In this document: piece by piece, positions 10,966-21,178 of the stretch
Layout of the letters: every line of letters begins with the position of its first letter
How positions within the stretch are numbered: the stretch's first letter is position 1
Assembly: GCA_039707655.1 (NCBI GenBank)
Contig: CM077671.1
Coordinates: 366,136,720-366,200,719 of the forward strand
Origin: Elymus sibiricus
Taxonomy: Eukaryota; Streptophyta; Magnoliopsida; Poales; Poaceae
Length of the DNA: 64,000 nucleotides
Reading direction: 5' to 3'
Notes under the pieces: model-generated
What the model saw: the letters and a program-made list of their open reading frames with translations, nothing else
Told to the model about the DNA's origin: nothing
The model's database searches: none
Position numbers and translations under genes: made by a program

Positions 10966-12428
10966 TCTTCTCTTTCCGGGCTAAAGGCAGAGAGGTCGAA
11001 GTCAACTTCCGCCACGGTGTCCGTGTGAGGAGGTGAAGGAGTGGTCCTGAGTCGTTTGGCTACGGCAGAAGAGGAAGGTTGGTGGGCTGAGGCACCAGAG
11101 ATGGCTTTCCGAAGAACACGCTTCTTCTTCTCGGGAGCTGGGGGCTCCTCGTGCAGCTGCTCCTCGGCTGTATCTTTGGCAGAAGGGCCCCCGACAGCTG
11201 TGCCACTCTTCTCTCCGGCAACCTCGCCCTGCCCGGCAAGTTTTCCCTCTGACATCACCTCTTCTTCACTGGTTTCCCCTTCCATGGAGCCAACGCTGCC
11301 GGCCTCCGCGGCAAGATTCGCCTCTTCCACCCTGCTGGCGATATACACCACTTCTTCATCAGTGATGGGGCGGATGAGGTTCGTTTCTTCCCAAATGGCC
11401 CTCTCCGACAAATTGTCAAAGAACTCTTGTGCCTGCTCTATGGATGGCTCGCCCCAAGTTCCGTCAAGGCCGTGAGCATTACACACCGGCATCATGGTGA
11501 TGATTGAGGCCAAGGCGGAGTTGTTGCACAAAGGAATTACGCTAGCCGGCAACTTGTATCTCGTGTCAGACCTGAACAGTTTGTGGCAGAGAACTGTGTG
11601 CTGCATAACCGTCAAGTTGTTATTCAAACCAGTGCGCAGCCTCATGATATCTGCCGCATTCCGGAACTCCCAGGCTGGTCTCCCTTTGTTCTACAGAGGG
11701 GCGATGCGCCGGCGAAGGAAATCAGCGCCAATCATTTCTATTGTGAGCCCAGCAACTCTGAGGCGGTGGATCCTGGTAATTGCAATTGTGAGCTTCTCAT
11801 CTTGAGGATCGAGGGCGCTCCAGTCATTACCGCGCGCCATTTTTGTTCGTCGAGGCAAACAGAAGGGCTGAGGGTCTTTCTCCTGAATCCAGCACCACTT
11901 GGCCCGCCATTCTTCCCACTTCTCGTGGTAGACCCCGTTTGGGTATATCTCTTTGTTCCATGTCCTTGGAATCCAGGTGATAGAACCAGAAAGGGCCTCT
12001 CCCTTTTGAATACGGGGAACGAAATAGTGGCGGAAGAGGGCTGTGTTAGGGACTACTCGGGCAAAATTTTCACAAAGATGGGCAAAGACTGACATGCATG
12101 TCACGGCATTCGGCGTAAAATCCATGAGATGGAAGCCGTATGTGTACATGATGTTGATGAAGAAATCAGAAAACGGGGGACAGAGCCCGCAGTAAAAGTA
12201 GTCGGCAAAGAAGGGGAATTTATCTGGGCCACCCTTGGAGGAACCTGGGCTCACGCGAGTAGCAGGATGAGCCTTCGTCTCCCTCGCCCACATGCACAGG
12301 TATCGGTCCTTCAGAGCGCTCGCATCGAGCGCTGGAGTGAAGACGACGTGCTTCCTCCGCATCTTCACCAGTTCGCTCTCCGGGACGGCGGCTTTCACCT
12401 CCTTGCCCTTGCTCGCCTTGGGCGGCAT

Positions 12429-12825
12429 GGCGACTATGGGAGCAGAGACCGAGGACGGTGAGGGCGTGGAGGCGGCGGATGAGTGGGAGAGGCTCTGTTT
12501 CGAGCTCGAGGAAGGAGACGACGACGATTTCCAGATTGGAAAGGACAGGAGGTAAATGAGCAAGCGCTTCTGCGGATTCCTTTTTATGGGGAAGGCGTGA
12601 GGCTGCCTCTTTACTAGTCAATATGAAAATGCTTTTGCGAGCGCGCTGCTATTACGGCCGCTCCGCGCACGTATCCCACGTCACACATTCAATGTGCGTC
12701 GTGGGGGGGGGGCGCAATAAGCGGAATGATTACAACAGCTGACTCCTGCCACGCGTGCCCGTGCACTGTTTGGGCCTAGCCCAACAACGCCTCGCACCCA
12801 TGTATGGCCTAGGCCCGGGGGCTCC
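12429..12825. other. Antisense gene leader and polypurine tract region of Gypsy A
   Basis: Between the antisense ATG and the 3' LTR. It includes a G-run near 12703 and, directly before the LTR, the purine-rich GGCCCGGGGGCTCC that probably served as the polypurine tract for plus-strand synthesis. The promoter of the antisense gene should lie here or in the LTR; no TATA box was clear. Confidence 0.45.
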
Positions 12826-13083
12826 TGTCAGTGTACTAAAGTTTGGGTCTTTTAGTACCCCATACTTGTGCACGGACGGTTGTAGCCACACCAGCGGCAA
12901 GGCCTGCCGGGGGATAGTTGAATGCAAGTGCAAGAATGTCAAGAAAGCATTCAAGTCAATAATCAGAAGATAGAAGACCAAAGGCTGAGATCCCGGCAAG
13001 ATTCTTGCCGGGATGGCTTGCGGAGCCCCGGCAAGATTCGCGCCCGGCAAGACCTCGCCACCCTGTCACCGCTCCAGCGCAGC
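12826..13083 (+). repeat. 3' LTR of Gypsy A, first part (258 bp)
   Basis: Begins TGTCAGTGTACTAAAG, matching 671 onward. It is cut at 13083 by the Copia element and resumes at 22694 after the duplicated GCAGC. Confidence 0.93.
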
Positions 13084-13435
13084 TGAAAGCACATTTGCTC
13101 CCTTGGTGGTTTTGGTAATTAATAACAACATATAAGTCATTGAACTAATGTTTCTACCAAGTATATTTCAGGAAATGTTCAATGATAGGATTGGCAAAAG
13201 GAGATTGTGGAGATACCCCAAGTTGCAAGGAAATAGGTTGGCCAAGCTTCAAGCAAGAGGACTCTACATTTTATATTTGTGAGAAATCACTTTGAGTCCA
13301 TAGGAAAGCCAATACTATTAAAAGGGGGTAAGGTTTTGTTGGTGAACAATATGCTCATACGTGCACAAGAGATAGTCGCCAAAAAACATCCACAAGCTCT
13401 CCCACCAAAGTCTGTCCAAAACCAAACATTCAAAA

Positions 13436-13749
13436 TCGGTGCAACCAACATTCCTATCCCGGTGCCACCGAGTTCCAAAACTAGACAGACCCTGCCAAAC
13501 CCTAGCCACTTCGGTGCAACCGATTCTATACCGGTGCCACCGAGTTTGGGTTGCCAACTTTCTGTTACGCAAATTCACATTTTCGGTCCCACCGAGAATG
13601 TTGGATCGGCGTCACCGAGATTGGAAATCTGACCGTTGGTCACCTTATCGGTGCAACCGAGTTTCCTATATCGGTCTCACCGAGATTCAAAAGTTGCCAC
13701 CTTTTGGTCACTTCGGTACCACCGAGATTCACAAATCGGTGTCACCGAG
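13436..13749 (+). repeat. Cluster of ten TCGGT-N3-ACCGA pseudo-palindromes
   Basis: Consensus (T/C)CGGTnnnACCGA(G/T), arms of five bases with a three-base centre, spaced about 20-45 bases. They lie just upstream of the LTR TATA box, so I infer a role in transcription or protein binding. Some copies have one arm changed. Confidence 0.8.
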
Positions 13750-13790
13750 TTGGTCATTTTGTGTGTAACGGTTGGATTTTTGGGGATGCC

Positions 13791-13798
13791 TATATATA
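13791..13798 (+). promoter_or_regulatory. TATA box in the Copia 5' LTR
   Basis: TATATATA just downstream of the palindrome cluster; the same site is at 21886-21893 in the 3' LTR. Confidence 0.65.
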
Positions 13799-14596
13799 CC
13801 CCTCCACCACCACCTAGTCGAAAGAGAAGCACTCAGAACTATTCCATACTTGCCCATCCAGTTTTCTGAGAGAGAACCACCTAGTCTTGTGTTGAGGTCA
13901 AGATCTTCCACTCCTACCATATGGATCTTGATTTCTAGCCTCCCCAATTTGCTTTCCACCAATCCCATCTCTTCTACCAAGCCATATCTGTGAGAGAGTG
14001 ATTGTGTGTTGAGGAGTCTATCATCTTGAAGCACAAGAGCAAGGAGTTCATCGTCATTACCGAGCCTATTACCTTTTGGAGGGTGGTGCCTCCTAGATTG
14101 GTTAGGTGTCTCTTGGGAGCCTCCTACTTCGTGTTGTGGAGTGAACCATGAAGTTTGTATGGGCAAGGAGATCACCTACTTCGTGAAGATCTACCCATAG
14201 TGAGGCTAGTCCTTCGTGGACGGAAGCCGTTATGGAATAGTCAAGTTTGCTACTTCGTGGACCCTTATGGGTGGAGCCCTCCGTGGACTCTCGCGACCGT
14301 TACCCTCCGTGGGTTGAAGACTCCATAAACGTGGATGTACGATAGCGCCACCTATCGGAACCATGGGAAAAATCACCGTGTCTACAACTGCGTTTGATTC
14401 TCCTACCCTATCCCTTCTATACATGCTTGTTGTTATTTTCCGCTGCTATATACTCTTAGACTTGCATGTGTAGGGTGTACTTGACTTGCCATGAAATGCT
14501 AAAAACTGTCAACCCTAAAACTTGGCATAGGCAAAACTTTTATTTGGTCAAGTAGTCTAATCACCCCCCCTCTAGACATACTTTCGGTCCTACAAG

Positions 14597-14608
14597 TGGT
14601 ATCAGAGC
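14597..14608 (+). other. Primer-binding site, initiator Met tRNA type
   Basis: TGGTATCAGAGC two bases after the 5' LTR, the standard plant Copia primer site. Confidence 0.92.
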
Positions 14609-14647
14609 TTTGGTCTCCATTGCTTAGGTCTCACAACCTAGGAGAGT

Positions 14648-16723
14648 ATGGCGTCTAGTGAGGGAAGTTATCATCGTAGAGGTCCGTACTTTGATGGTAC
14701 TAATTTTGCTAGTTGGAAGCACAAAATGAAAATGCATATTCTTGGTCATAACCCCGCCATTTGGGCTGTTGTTCGTGTTGGCTTGCAAGGTGAGTTCTTT
14801 GCGGATGGACGGGAACCGGATCGTGAAGCGACCGTGGATGGGTTGAAGATGTTGCAACTCAATGCTCAAGCATGCGACATTCTATTCAACTGCTTGTGCC
14901 TCGAAGAATTCAACAAAATCAGTCATCTTGAGAATGCAAAAGAGATTTGGGATACTTTTGTTGATATGCACGAAGGAACCGAGTCCGTGAGAGAATCCAA
15001 GTTAGATGTTCTTCAAGGTCAGCTTGACAAGTTCAAGATGAAGGATGGTGAAGGAGTCGCAGAGATGTACTCTAGGCTAGCTCTCATCACAAATGAGATT
15101 GCCAGCTTAGGAAGCGAAGAAATGACAGACAAATTCATCATCAAGAAGATACTTAGAGCTTTGGATGAGAGATACGACACCGTGTGCACATTGATCCAAA
15201 TGATGCCCAACTACAAAGATCTCAAGCCTACGGAAGTCATTGGAAGGATTGTTGCTCATGAGATGACACTCAAGGACAAGGAAGAGCTACATCACAAGTC
15301 TAGCGGTGCTTACAAAGCCACAAGTGATGCTCCCGCAACTTCAAACAACAACCTTGTCACCAATGAAGAGATAAGTCTCATGGTCAAGAAATTCAACAAG
15401 TTCTACAAGAATAGAGGCAAAGAAAGAAGCTCCAATTCTAGATATGATGAGAAGCGTTCGTCAAGTCATGACCGCAATTGCTACAATTGTGGGAAGCCCG
15501 GACACTACTCAAATGAGTGCACGGCTCCCTACAAAAGAAGAGAAGAGTCACCTCGAAGACGAAGCTCAAGGAATGTATCACCTCAAAGAGAGAGAAGGAG
15601 TAGAGATGATCGTTATGAACGAAGACCCTCAAGGAGAAGTAGGGATTCGGAGAAAAAGGACAAGTACACCAAGAGCTACACAAGAAGAAAACATCAAGCT
15701 CATGTTGGTGAATGGGTTTCCGGCTCCGACTCCGACGACAACTCCGAGAGAAGCTATCACTCCGACTCCGACTATAGTCAAGATGATGGTGTTGCCGGAA
15801 TTGCTCTAGTGACTACCAACTCCTACGATCTATTCGACTCACCAAACGAAGGGAGTGGAAGTTGCTTCATGGCTAAAGGCCCCAAGGTATCACACCCCGA
15901 GTATCTTGATTTTGATAGTGATGAAGATGATTTGCTTTGTGATGATGACTTGTTTTGTGATAAAACTAGTGATGTTGATCAAAACGAACTTGATAATCCT
16001 CATGCTAGTCAAGATAAGTCAATTGATGATGATAAGGTGAAAATAGAAGAACTAACTAAAGAACTAAACACTCTTAAGTTAGCTCATGAATCTACTCTCG
16101 AAGATCATAGAGAGCTTGTGAGAACTCATGAGAAGCTACGCTTCGAGAAGCTCAACTTGGAGCAAGAGCATGAGTTTCTCAAAGCTATCAATGACGATCT
16201 CCGAAAGAAGACTTCATCTTATCTAGCCAAACGACTACTCTTGTCTACATTCATGCCTCAAGTTAAAACTAAGCAATCTAGTAACAAAGGCAAGAAAGGT
16301 TCTTCATCTAGTAGCAACCATAAAAATGCTAAACCCAATGATGTTGCTTCTAGTAGTTCTATTGATTCCACTAATGATGAGTCTCTTAGCCAAGTTACAC
16401 TTGAGCAAGAAAATGCTTTATTAAAAGGAATTATAGAGAAAGGTGTCTACAAGAGTCTTGCCGGATGTAAGCAATTTGAGGAAATTGTTCGCAAGCACGG
16501 AGGATACCGGAAGAATCGTGGTGTTGGCTACTTCAACGCTAATGGAGTTGAATGGGAAGAAGGTCAATATCCCGAGCCCAAGTTTGTTCCTCAAAAGGAG
16601 AAGTATGAAAATAATCTTCCCAAGGGACAAGCACTCAAGATGACCTTCCAACACAAGACCACAAGCTCAAGGGCAAGAACAAGCTTCAAGAGGACATTGA
16701 CTCATATGAAGATGAATCCCTAG
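14648..16723 (+). CDS. gag: Gag of the Copia element (691 aa)
   Basis: ATG 14648, 39 bases after the primer site. The N-terminus (YFDGTNFASWKHKMKMHI) and following 200 residues match the Copia gag (UBN2/DUF4219-like) domain, including LDVLQGQLDKFKMKDGEGV and RALDERYDTVCTLI. A single CCHC knuckle, CYNCGKPGHYSNEC, lies near residue 278, followed by an R/S-rich stretch, an acidic Asp/Glu block and a coiled-coil segment around residues 440-500. The size suits Sirevirus gag. A one-base shift near 16665 makes this frame stop at 16723; the other frame continues to ...WVPKKKN and TAG at 16831-16833. It forms the particle. Confidence 0.88.
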   Translation: MASSEGSYHRRGPYFDGTNFASWKHKMKMHILGHNPAIWAVVRVGLQGEFFADGREPDREATVDGLKMLQLNAQACDILFNCLCLEEFNKISHLENAKEIWDTFVDMHEGTESVRESKLDVLQGQLDKFKMKDGEGVAEMYSRLALITNEIASLGSEEMTDKFIIKKILRALDERYDTVCTLIQMMPNYKDLKPTEVIGRIVAHEMTLKDKEELHHKSSGAYKATSDAPATSNNNLVTNEEISLMVKKFNKFYKNRGKERSSNSRYDEKRSSSHDRNCYNCGKPGHYSNECTAPYKRREESPRRRSSRNVSPQRERRSRDDRYERRPSRRSRDSEKKDKYTKSYTRRKHQAHVGEWVSGSDSDDNSERSYHSDSDYSQDDGVAGIALVTTNSYDLFDSPNEGSGSCFMAKGPKVSHPEYLDFDSDEDDLLCDDDLFCDKTSDVDQNELDNPHASQDKSIDDDKVKIEELTKELNTLKLAHESTLEDHRELVRTHEKLRFEKLNLEQEHEFLKAINDDLRKKTSSYLAKRLLLSTFMPQVKTKQSSNKGKKGSSSSSNHKNAKPNDVASSSSIDSTNDESLSQVTLEQENALLKGIIEKGVYKSLAGCKQFEEIVRKHGGYRKNRGVGYFNANGVEWEEGQYPEPKFVPQKEKYENNLPKGQALKMTFQHKTTSSRARTSFKRTLTHMKMNP

Positions 16724-16833
16724 CTATGGTGGAGTGGGTTCCCAAGGCTACTTCAAGCTCAACTTCTTCAAAGGCTACTTCAACACCAAGGATCCCCATC
16801 AACTTGATGTGGGTTCCCAAGAAGAAGAACTAG

Positions 16834-17716
16834 TATGTTCTTGAGGGGTGACTCCGCCAATGAAATTCACTCACATTCATTATTGGCAAGAATTATTTGC
16901 AATCAACATCAACTCTATGCAATAGTTCAAGGAGTCACACATTCCCTCAAAGGTAAGCAAGTGACAAGGTAATCAACAAATCAATGAACATCATAACACA
17001 TGCTTTGCACTCCATGTCCATAGATATCCTTGTATTTGTCTCTTGTGTATTGGGACTAACCCATGTAGGTGAGAAGAGTAAGGAAACAACAAGGATGCTC
17101 CCAACTCTTGGTGATCTTCATCAACCTTGAGCATCCACAACTACCTCACCAACATGAAGCCTTCTTCGACAAAACCCAAGGTTAGTTTATCCCTCTTATG
17201 GGGGGATGTCACATCAAGGGGGAGCTTTACTCTAAGACTTGAGTCAAAGCATCTCTTAGTATGCGACAACATTAAATGCTTTATGTAAAAGTGGTAACCC
17301 CACTTGTGCTTAAACGATGAGTATGACCTATGATCAAGTATTCTTACTTGGCTCCTAAGTCAAATACTCATATATAGATGACTTCGTCATCGCCCAAATG
17401 CTTGTTAGATGCTAGTGTGTTTGTGCATGTTTGTCATGATTTCTTTTGACATCTTTATTGTGTGAGCATGTTGGTCTGCATTTATTTTCTCATTCAAGGA
17501 CATCCAATTGTTGCTATTTGGCCTTTGTTTTATCTTTTGCCAATTGGATGGACAAGAATGCCTAGGACCACTCTTTAGCTATCTATGCTTTCTCACCTCA
17601 CATTCTATTCATGCTACATCACAAAATTTGAACAAGTACCTTTCGATCCCTCTGTGTGTGGAGCACTTGGAGTTCCGTATCGACAAGGACTGACCATTAA
17701 AACCTCCCAAGCGCAT
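16834..17716 (+). other. Non-coding block where pol would be expected
   Basis: No protease, integrase, RT or RNase H motif in any frame. It contains an early AAGGGGGAGC tract at 17216-17225 like those near the 3' LTR. It is followed directly by the internal palindrome cluster. Confidence 0.7.
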
Positions 17717-18416
17717 CTCGGTGGAGCCAACCCCAAAATCTCGGTCTCACCGAATGCCTAGGGTTGATCTGGTTTTCATTCTCGGTAACACCGATTTCAT
17801 ATTCTCGGTTACACCGAGTTTCCCTGTCAGCTGACAGTTGTGGAACTCGGTGACACCGAAAACATAAAATCGGTATCACCGACAGTGGTGGGTATATATA
17901 CTGTGGACCCCGACGTTTTGAAATTCATCCTCAAAACTATCGCGCCCCAGAACCCTAAGCTGCCGCCTCAAGACCCCTGGTCGTCGACCTTGTCCTCCTG
18001 CGCTCCTCCGCTGCTGGGAATCGCCGCCGTCGACGAAATCTGCTCCATCGTCGCCGCCGTAGCGGATCCGCACCAAGTTAGGGTACGGATTCGACCTCCT
18101 TTGCGCCTCACCTTCTGATTCTTGCGCATTGGATTTGTTTTCTCTATAAGCCACAGTTTGCACTGCCTCCAATCCACAAGAATATCCTATAGTCTAGCGA
18201 ACCACTGATTTTCTAGGGTTTGTCTTCCGCCCCACGAAACTCGGTAGAACCGAAGTGAGAAAATCGGTCCCACCGATTTTTCTGTTTGCGTTGCTGAGAA
18301 CTGTCTCGGTGAAACCGAGCACTTCTTTTCGGTCTCACCGAAAAGGGTGCCAAGTTTCTGTTAATGTAGACAGACAGTCTCGGTAGCACCGACAATATTG
18401 CTTCGGCTGTACCGAT
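17717..18416 (+). repeat. Internal cluster of about twelve TCGGT-N3-ACCGA motifs
   Basis: Same motif as in the LTRs but in unrelated flanking sequence, in two groups (17717-17885 and 18239-18416). TATATATA lies between them at 17893-17900. It precedes the second ORF, so it looks like an internal promoter. Confidence 0.72.
17893..17900 (+). promoter_or_regulatory. Possible internal TATA box before the second ORF
   Basis: TATATATA eight bases after a TCGGT-N3-ACCGA unit, the same layout as in the LTR. About 640 bases upstream of the second ORF's ATG. Confidence 0.45.
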
Positions 18417-18535
18417 TTTCTTCTGACAGAATGCAAAACTTTGAAAATCTTTTGTTCAAACTTTCAAAAACCAGCTGATAATTTTGTGATGACTCATCTA
18501 CTTCTGCTCATCTATATTCTATTCACAGGGTCAGT

Positions 18536-20703
18536 ATGTCAGATCCAGAGGACAGTCAGAATGACCTAAGAGAGCAAAGTGTTGAGATGAGTTCAGGGAC
18601 CAGTCCTGAGTCCAGTTCTAGTTCAGATCCAGGCACTCCCAGTTCCCATGGATTGCCCAAAGCTGCTACTAGGGCTAGGAAGAAGCTGAATTCATATGAG
18701 GAGGATTCAGACTTCGTTCCAGAAGAGGTTCTTGCTAAGAAGCAAGAGAAGGCTGCCAAGAAGTCTGCAAATGAAGCTACTTCTTCCAGGAAAGTGGTTG
18801 GCAAGACATATGCCAGTTCTGCTTCAGTGAGAGCACCTGAGAGTGCTAGAGCTACAATGACTATTGAGCCCCCTCGTGAAGGTACTAGGACAAGAATGGC
18901 TCTTCATCTTGAGTCACCTCCAAAGAAGTCATTGCCCAAGAAGGCAGGTGAAAAGAAGGGTACCAGGAAGAGGATTGTTTATGCTGTTAGTAGGCAGACC
19001 TCCATGTTTGAGGACCCTGAGGAGGCTGCTGCTGCTGCTGAGGAGGAGGAAGAACATGTTGAGAAACCTCCTCCCAAGAAGAAGCAAAAGAAGCTTATGT
19101 CTGATGCTATGCCAAAGAGCGGTACTTCCAAGAGTACCAAGTCTGTTGGAAAGAAGCCTGCTGCTGAGAAGCCTAAGAAATTGTCTAGGCACATTCCTGC
19201 TTCTGAGAAGAACAAAGGGACTACTTCCAGAATTGATGATGAGGATGCTATGTCTACTTTGATGAAGCTTAGACCTCACCTTCCAGTTCACAATGCCAGC
19301 TACCCACTAGCTGAGGATATAAGAAGAGGAAGGATACAGGTTTGAGGGCATGGAGAGCTGCTGATCCATATGCCCAGAGGAAGAAGACAGCTGTGGACTA
19401 CAGATTTTTTACCAGAGAGCAACAGGATTTCTATGAGACTGTGCTCCTTGACAAGAGTCCAGCTGTGAGCGATATGCGCTATGTTCACTGGAAATTCATC
19501 GAGGAAAACAAGGACTACTTTCCAAGTGTCCAAGATAATTTCCACTGCATTGGTTTGGATGAGTTTGTTGGCAGAGAGTTCACTGCTTGGAATGATGAGA
19601 TGATCATGCAATTCTACTCCACTGCACATTTCTATGGAGATGGTAGAATTGTATGGATGACTGAAGGTGCAAGGTATGAATCTTCTATTGAAGAGTGGGC
19701 TACCATCTTAGGAGTCCCAGAAGCACAGGATGGTGATTTGGATGTATACTCAGAATCCAAGGAGAGCCACAATGCTATGGCAAATATGTACAAGGAGATC
19801 CCTGCTGCAAATGTGAAGACTCACAAGCTAGGATCCATCTATTTTCTTCAGGCTGGCCTCCGCACCATGAACACCATTCTGAGGCATACTTTGATGCCCA
19901 AGTCAGGAGATGAAAAGATGATCCGAGGCTACTCCATCAATATGCTGATCCACCTTGACAGACACACCAGGATTAGAGTCATGGATTTGATTGTTGAGAC
20001 AATCAAGAGGGTTGCCGCTGATCAGAAGCGCTCTTGCTGTTATGCACCCTACATCCAAATGCTTATTAACTCTAAATTGGAGAAGCACATTTTTGCTCTA
20101 GATCGTCCACATTTACCCCTACAGCCAGATCTCGAGGACAACGTTGTGGTGATGGACCCAGAACATCCCACTTCAGCTGCAGCTCAGGCAGAGGCAGAGG
20201 CAGCTAGAGCCACTAGTGCTCAAGTCCCTAGATCCAGGAATGAGCAAATGGATCTTTTGATCTCATCCGTTCAAGGCATGAAGAAAGACATCAAGGACAT
20301 ACTGGAAAGTCAAAACAGTCTTGTCAGGATATTTGAGAATAGAATCAAGACTCTCAATGATAAGGTTGATGGACTGACGAAGACAGTGAATGAGCTCAAG
20401 AAGGAAGTTGACTCAGTGCCTCTTCCTCATTCTTCTGATTCTGATGATGATGATGATGATGGATCACCTCTCAGGACAGGCACACAGTTTCCCACTCAGG
20501 CCAGATCAGCCACTGTGCCAGCTCCAGACTTGAGGTCCTCTTCATCAGCTCCTGCTGCTGTTTCCTCAGCTCCTGCTCCAACAGTTCCAGTTCCTCCAGT
20601 TGCCACACCAACTCCATCCAGGACATCAGCTGACATCTTCGCCGACACGGTTCTCTCGACTCCTTCATCAACAACCGGAGGAGATCAGCCCAAGAACGAT
20701 TAG
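18536..20703 (+). pseudogene. Second ORF of the Copia element, two frames (269 + 453 aa)
   Basis: ATG 18536 opens a K/S/E-rich part ending at 19345. The second frame (19342-20703) continues the protein after a one-base loss near 19340, giving one protein of about 720 residues. Basic nuclear-type stretches (PPKKKQKK) lie near residue 180. The middle (RFFTREQQDFYETVL, VHWKFIEENKDYFPS, MTEGARYESSIEEWATILGVP) resembles a domain I know as 'putative plant transposon protein'. Near the end is a coiled coil (KTLNDKVDGLTKTVNELKKEV), then a run of Asp and a P/S/T tail. It sits where Sireviruses carry an env-like ORF, but I see no signal peptide or membrane segment. Function unknown. Confidence 0.7.
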
Positions 20704-21178
20704 ATGTATGCCTTTGAACTTTTTGGTAACTTGTTGCCAAAGGGGGAGAAGTGTATATAGATCTTTAGGCTTCGAGTGAGAGAGCGTTTTGGTGTTTTGC
20801 TGTTTTTCAAAAACATTTGTGTCTTTTGGTTGCTTGTGATACATGGTTCTTTGTGATTGTTCATGTGCGTTATGCAACTATTTCCTATCAACTCAATGAT
20901 CATGAGAAGATCATTATCTTTGCTTGATTGTGTTGTGCTATGATGCTCATTCTAATTATTCTTGCACACCACCAAGTTGTATGTGACATGGAAGAAGTGC
21001 CCCATGTACCTAATCGATTGTGCATTTGCATCCAAACGCAAATTCAAAATAATGCACAAATTTAGGGGGAGCTCTTGCTTATCACATACTTCTCAAAGCG
21101 ACGATTATATTCATTGATTATATCATTTGTCGAAGCTTTGATCTATATGTTGTCATCAATTACCAAAAAGGGGGAGAT
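20704..21178 (+). other. 3' non-coding region with multiple polypurine tracts
   Basis: AAAGGGGGAGAA at 20739-20750, AGGGGGA near 21064 and AAAAAGGGGGAGA at 21165-21177, the last abutting the 3' LTR. Repeated tracts of this kind mark Sireviruses. Confidence 0.8.

Larger units (their letters stand above)
8740..12428 (-). pseudogene. Spliced antisense gene of Gypsy A, long coiled-coil protein
   Basis: Minus strand, ATG 12426-12428 (MPPKASKGKEV). Apparent exons are 12428-10966, 10883-10447 and 10337-8740, joined by GT..AG introns of 82 bp (10884-10965) and 109 bp (10338-10446). The N-terminal third has the fold seen in cereal Transposase_28/plant-mobile-like proteins (FFADYFYCGLCPPFSDFF, YGFHLMDFTPNAV). 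The middle is acidic and low-complexity (AKDVQEETAKESAEKAGKES). The last about 300 residues are strongly heptad-like coiled coil (NELDDKVKRLEVDLEDHCKE). Three nonsense codons break it: 11691-11693, 10643-10645 and 9775-9777; the frame is otherwise continuous. Function is unknown. It is convergent with gag-pol. The start was chosen because the upstream residues are Ser-rich leader-like sequence. Confidence 0.8.
13084..14594 (+). repeat. 5' LTR of the Copia element (1511 bp)
   Basis: TGAAAGCACATTTGCTCCC to GGTCCTACA. It carries ten copies of the TCGGT-N3-ACCGA motif (13436-13749), then TATATATA at 13791-13798. Confidence 0.94.

Noticed and set aside
13436..13749. CRISPR-like regular repeats
   Set aside because: Motifs are short, irregularly spaced and in an LTR of a plant retroelement.
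14597..14608. Match to initiator tRNA
   Set aside because: Only the 12-base primer site; no tRNA cloverleaf.
18536..20703. Envelope protein
   Set aside because: No signal peptide, membrane segment or cleavage site; only the position fits.
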